A stretch of DNA of 7,600 nucleotides from Bacillota bacterium (GTDB taxonomy: Bacteria; Bacillota; Clostridia; Acetivibrionales; DSM-2933), in NCBI GenBank assembly GCA_030705945.1, contig JAUZPS010000223.1, positions 1-7,600 on the forward strand. Direction: 5' to 3'. The position numbers were made by a program, and so were the translations under genes. The notes under the pieces were generated by a model. The model was not told where the DNA came from and searched no databases. It saw nothing but the letters and a program-made list of their open reading frames with translations. Of the stretch, positions 6,070 to 7,600 are shown in pieces; positions within the stretch are counted from its first letter, which is position 1; every line of letters starts with the position of its first letter.

Positions 6070-7600
6070 TTATCTCTTCTTTAAAGCATTACTTATAATA
6101 ACAGCAGCTTCAGCTCTTGTAACATCTTTTAAAGGCTTGAAGGTCTCATCTCCATAGCCCTTTACTATTCCAAGTTCTATTGCTTTTGCCACATATCCCC
6201 TTGCCCATTTCGGAATATCTGCGGCATCTTTAAATTTCAAATCTTCAGTGGAATTCTTTAACTTTAAAGCTCTCATTATCATCGCAACAATTTCCTGGCG
6301 GGTGCATGATTTATTTGCATTGAAGGTATTGTCCGAATACCCCGAAATTATACCCGCTTCAACAGCTGCTTTTATATAATCCTTGGCCCATACAGGAATT
6401 TCCTTATCATCTTTGAATTTTGTAGCGCCCTTAGATACTTTTATTCCAAGCGCTTTTACTATCATAACGGCAAGCTCTGCTCGGGTAACTTTGTTATCAG
6501 GCTTGAAAGTATCATCGATATATCCATTAATAATTTTCTTCGCAACCAACTCAATTATTTGATCTTTAGCCCAATGGCTATTAATGTCTTTAAACTTGCC
6601 TACTGCTGGCTTATTATTTTCAGGCTCATTTACGATTGGTGTTGGAGTTGTATCTTTCGATAATGATACTTCAGGTGTTGGAGTTGCAGTTGGGGTTGCA
6701 GTCGAGGTTGCTGTAGGTTTAAGAATCGGAGGTAAAGACGGCGGAGGTAAAGACGGCGCAGGTGCCAATGGTATTGATGAAGCTTGAGTTGTAGGCTGGT
6801 TTATTTGTATAGTAGAAGTTGCTATCGGATAAGGAGTCGGTGTTGGTGATGGAAAAGCTGTCGACGACGGTTCAGGTGTAGCCGTATTCACCAATGAATT
6901 ATTTGAGCTGACAACTTTAATCGCGCCTATAAGATTGTTTTTTAGAGTTTTTATTATACCATCTTCATTGTTTGAACTTATTCTTTCTACATCCTCTTTC
7001 ATTTCTCCCAGATTGTATCCATTTTTGTCAATCCAATAAAACTTACCATCTTTCTGCACTAAAGCTATTCCATTATAGAACTCAGTAAAATCATCATAAA
7101 TCAGATTTATGACTAGGTTACCTTTAGTGTCAACGCATCCCCACTTCTCGTCCTTTTCTACCCATGCGAGTCCATCCTTAAAGATATTCATATAATCCCA
7201 TACCGGGTTAATAACAAATTTACCAGTCTTATCAATACTTCCCCATTTTTTATTTTGAGATACAACCGCAAAACCTTCATTAAATACCTGCTTATCATTT
7301 ACTATAAGTACATCATCAAATTGCGGAGCTATAGCATATTTGCCAGTCCTATCTATGAACCCAAACATATACTTTCCTTTTTCAACTTCGTCACATGCAA
7401 GAGCAAGTCCCTGATTAAAACTCCATATCCCATTTAATGCAGTATTTTCTGAATAAACAATATTTCCGCTCCTATCAATAAAACCATTTTTAGGATTAAG
7501 CTCTATCTCATTTTTCACAAAGAATCCGCATGATACATCCTCTGAAAACGGACGCAAACACATAAACATTTCCCCAGAATTTCCAAGTACAAAATTACCA
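6070..7600 (-). CDS. Surface-anchored WG-repeat protein with three SLH domains; N-terminus beyond window
   Basis: This is a predicted secreted protein held on the cell wall by S-layer homology domains. Numbering is from the Met at 7569. WG-type repeats occupy ~1-190 (GFIDRSGN, GFIDRTGKYAIAPQFDDV, WGSIDKTGKFVINPVWD, WGCVDTKGNLVINLIYDD, then a degenerate YWIDKNG). A Pro/Thr/Ser linker spans ~228-318 (PSPTPTPYP, ATPTATPTP). Three SLH domains lie at ~322-499, each opening FKD and carrying TRAE, TRQE and TRAE, the motif tied to binding pyruvylated wall polymer. The reading frame stays open from 7569 to the window edge, and those codons (GNFVLGNSGE) continue a WG-repeat pattern into FMCLRPFSEDV. 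The Met at 7569 is thus internal, which also explains the missing signal peptide. WG repeats are thought to bind proteins or ligands; the target is unknown. The terminator at 5977-6041 lies downstream. Confidence 0.92.
   Translation of the reverse strand, partial: GNFVLGNSGEMFMCLRPFSEDVSCGFFVKNEIELNPKNGFIDRSGNIVYSENTALNGIWSFNQGLALACDEVEKGKYMFGFIDRTGKYAIAPQFDDVLIVNDKQVFNEGFAVVSQNKKWGSIDKTGKFVINPVWDYMNIFKDGLAWVEKDEKWGCVDTKGNLVINLIYDDFTEFYNGIALVQKDGKFYWIDKNGYNLGEMKEDVERISSNNEDGIIKTLKNNLIGAIKVVSSNNSLVNTATPEPSSTAFPSPTPTPYPIATSTIQINQPTTQASSIPLAPAPSLPPPSLPPILKPTATSTATPTATPTPEVSLSKDTTPTPIVNEPENNKPAVGKFKDINSHWAKDQIIELVAKKIINGYIDDTFKPDNKVTRAELAVMIVKALGIKVSKGATKFKDDKEIPVWAKDYIKAAVEAGIISGYSDNTFNANKSCTRQEIVAMIMRALKLKNSTEDLKFKDAADIPKWARGYVAKAIELGIVKGYGDETFKPLKDVTRAEAAVIISNALKKR
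6728..6757 (-). repeat. Perfect 15-bp tandem duplication in the Pro-rich linker
   Basis: GGAGGTAAAGACGGC occurs twice head to tail (6728-6742 and 6743-6757). It encodes the doubled PSLPP unit of the WG/SLH protein linker. The length keeps the frame, so this is a likely site of length variation between strains. The neighbouring stretch (6660-6720) has looser Pro/Thr/Ala codon repeats. Confidence 0.75.

Noticed and set aside
6584..6787. Plus-strand Gly/Val-rich reading frame opposite the Pro/Thr linker
   Set aside because: Its composition is simply the complement of the repetitive Pro/Thr/Ala codons, and it has no start signals.
7567..7569. ATG at 7569 as the true start of the WG/SLH protein
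   Set aside because: The frame continues open upstream with WG-like residues, there is no signal peptide after this Met, and the GGGGA just before it is too close to be its ribosome site.

Overview
The window is an AT-rich segment of a low-GC Gram-positive chromosome. The most likely source is an anaerobic, cellulolytic-type clostridium (Ruminiclostridium/Acetivibrio-like). The clues are strong AGGAGG-type ribosome sites, a Cys-lipobox sugar-binding lipoprotein, an ECF sigma/zinc-finger anti-sigma pair, and a secreted protein joining WG repeats to three SLH domains through a Pro/Thr linker. This placement is inferred from style; no marker gene fixes the species.

Layout. (1) Positions 2362 down to 1, minus strand, hold a tight operon: an ECF sigma factor, its membrane anti-sigma factor (TAATG overlap) and an ABC-transporter ATPase (2-nt gap). 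The ATPase runs off the left edge. The order resembles ECF-controlled ABC export operons such as B. subtilis sigY-yxl, so the operon probably senses an envelope stress and expresses an exporter. (2) Positions 2363-2826 are a non-coding divergent region rich in inverted repeats. (3) Positions 2827-3921, plus strand, encode a 364-residue von Willebrand A protein with a MIDAS motif and an uncharacterised C-terminal module. It starts at TTG. (4) Positions 4084-5838, plus strand, encode an orphan family-1 solute-binding lipoprotein with an extra C-terminal domain of about 115 residues. (5) Positions 5839-6069 hold a 103-bp imperfect palindrome and a long bidirectional terminator between convergent genes. 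(6) Positions 7600 down to 6070, minus strand, encode the WG-repeat/SLH surface protein. Its reading frame is open through the right edge, so its true start lies outside the window.

The most notable structure is a pair of ~70-bp palindromic elements, about 86% identical by eye, lying in opposite orientation at 2406-2474 and 3926-3996. They bracket the vWA gene almost exactly. They could be two copies of a small non-autonomous repeat family or the ends of a mobilised gene cassette. The left copy also supplies a possible -35 box for the sigma operon.

The three loci look independently regulated. Their common theme is the cell envelope (stress-sensing export, a lipoprotein receptor, a surface-anchored repeat protein). 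The vWA protein has no secretion signal and is probably cytoplasmic. I see no RNA gene, CRISPR array, transposase or phage gene. I cannot show that any new multi-gene system is present. The vWA protein with its flanking repeats is the best candidate for something undescribed.
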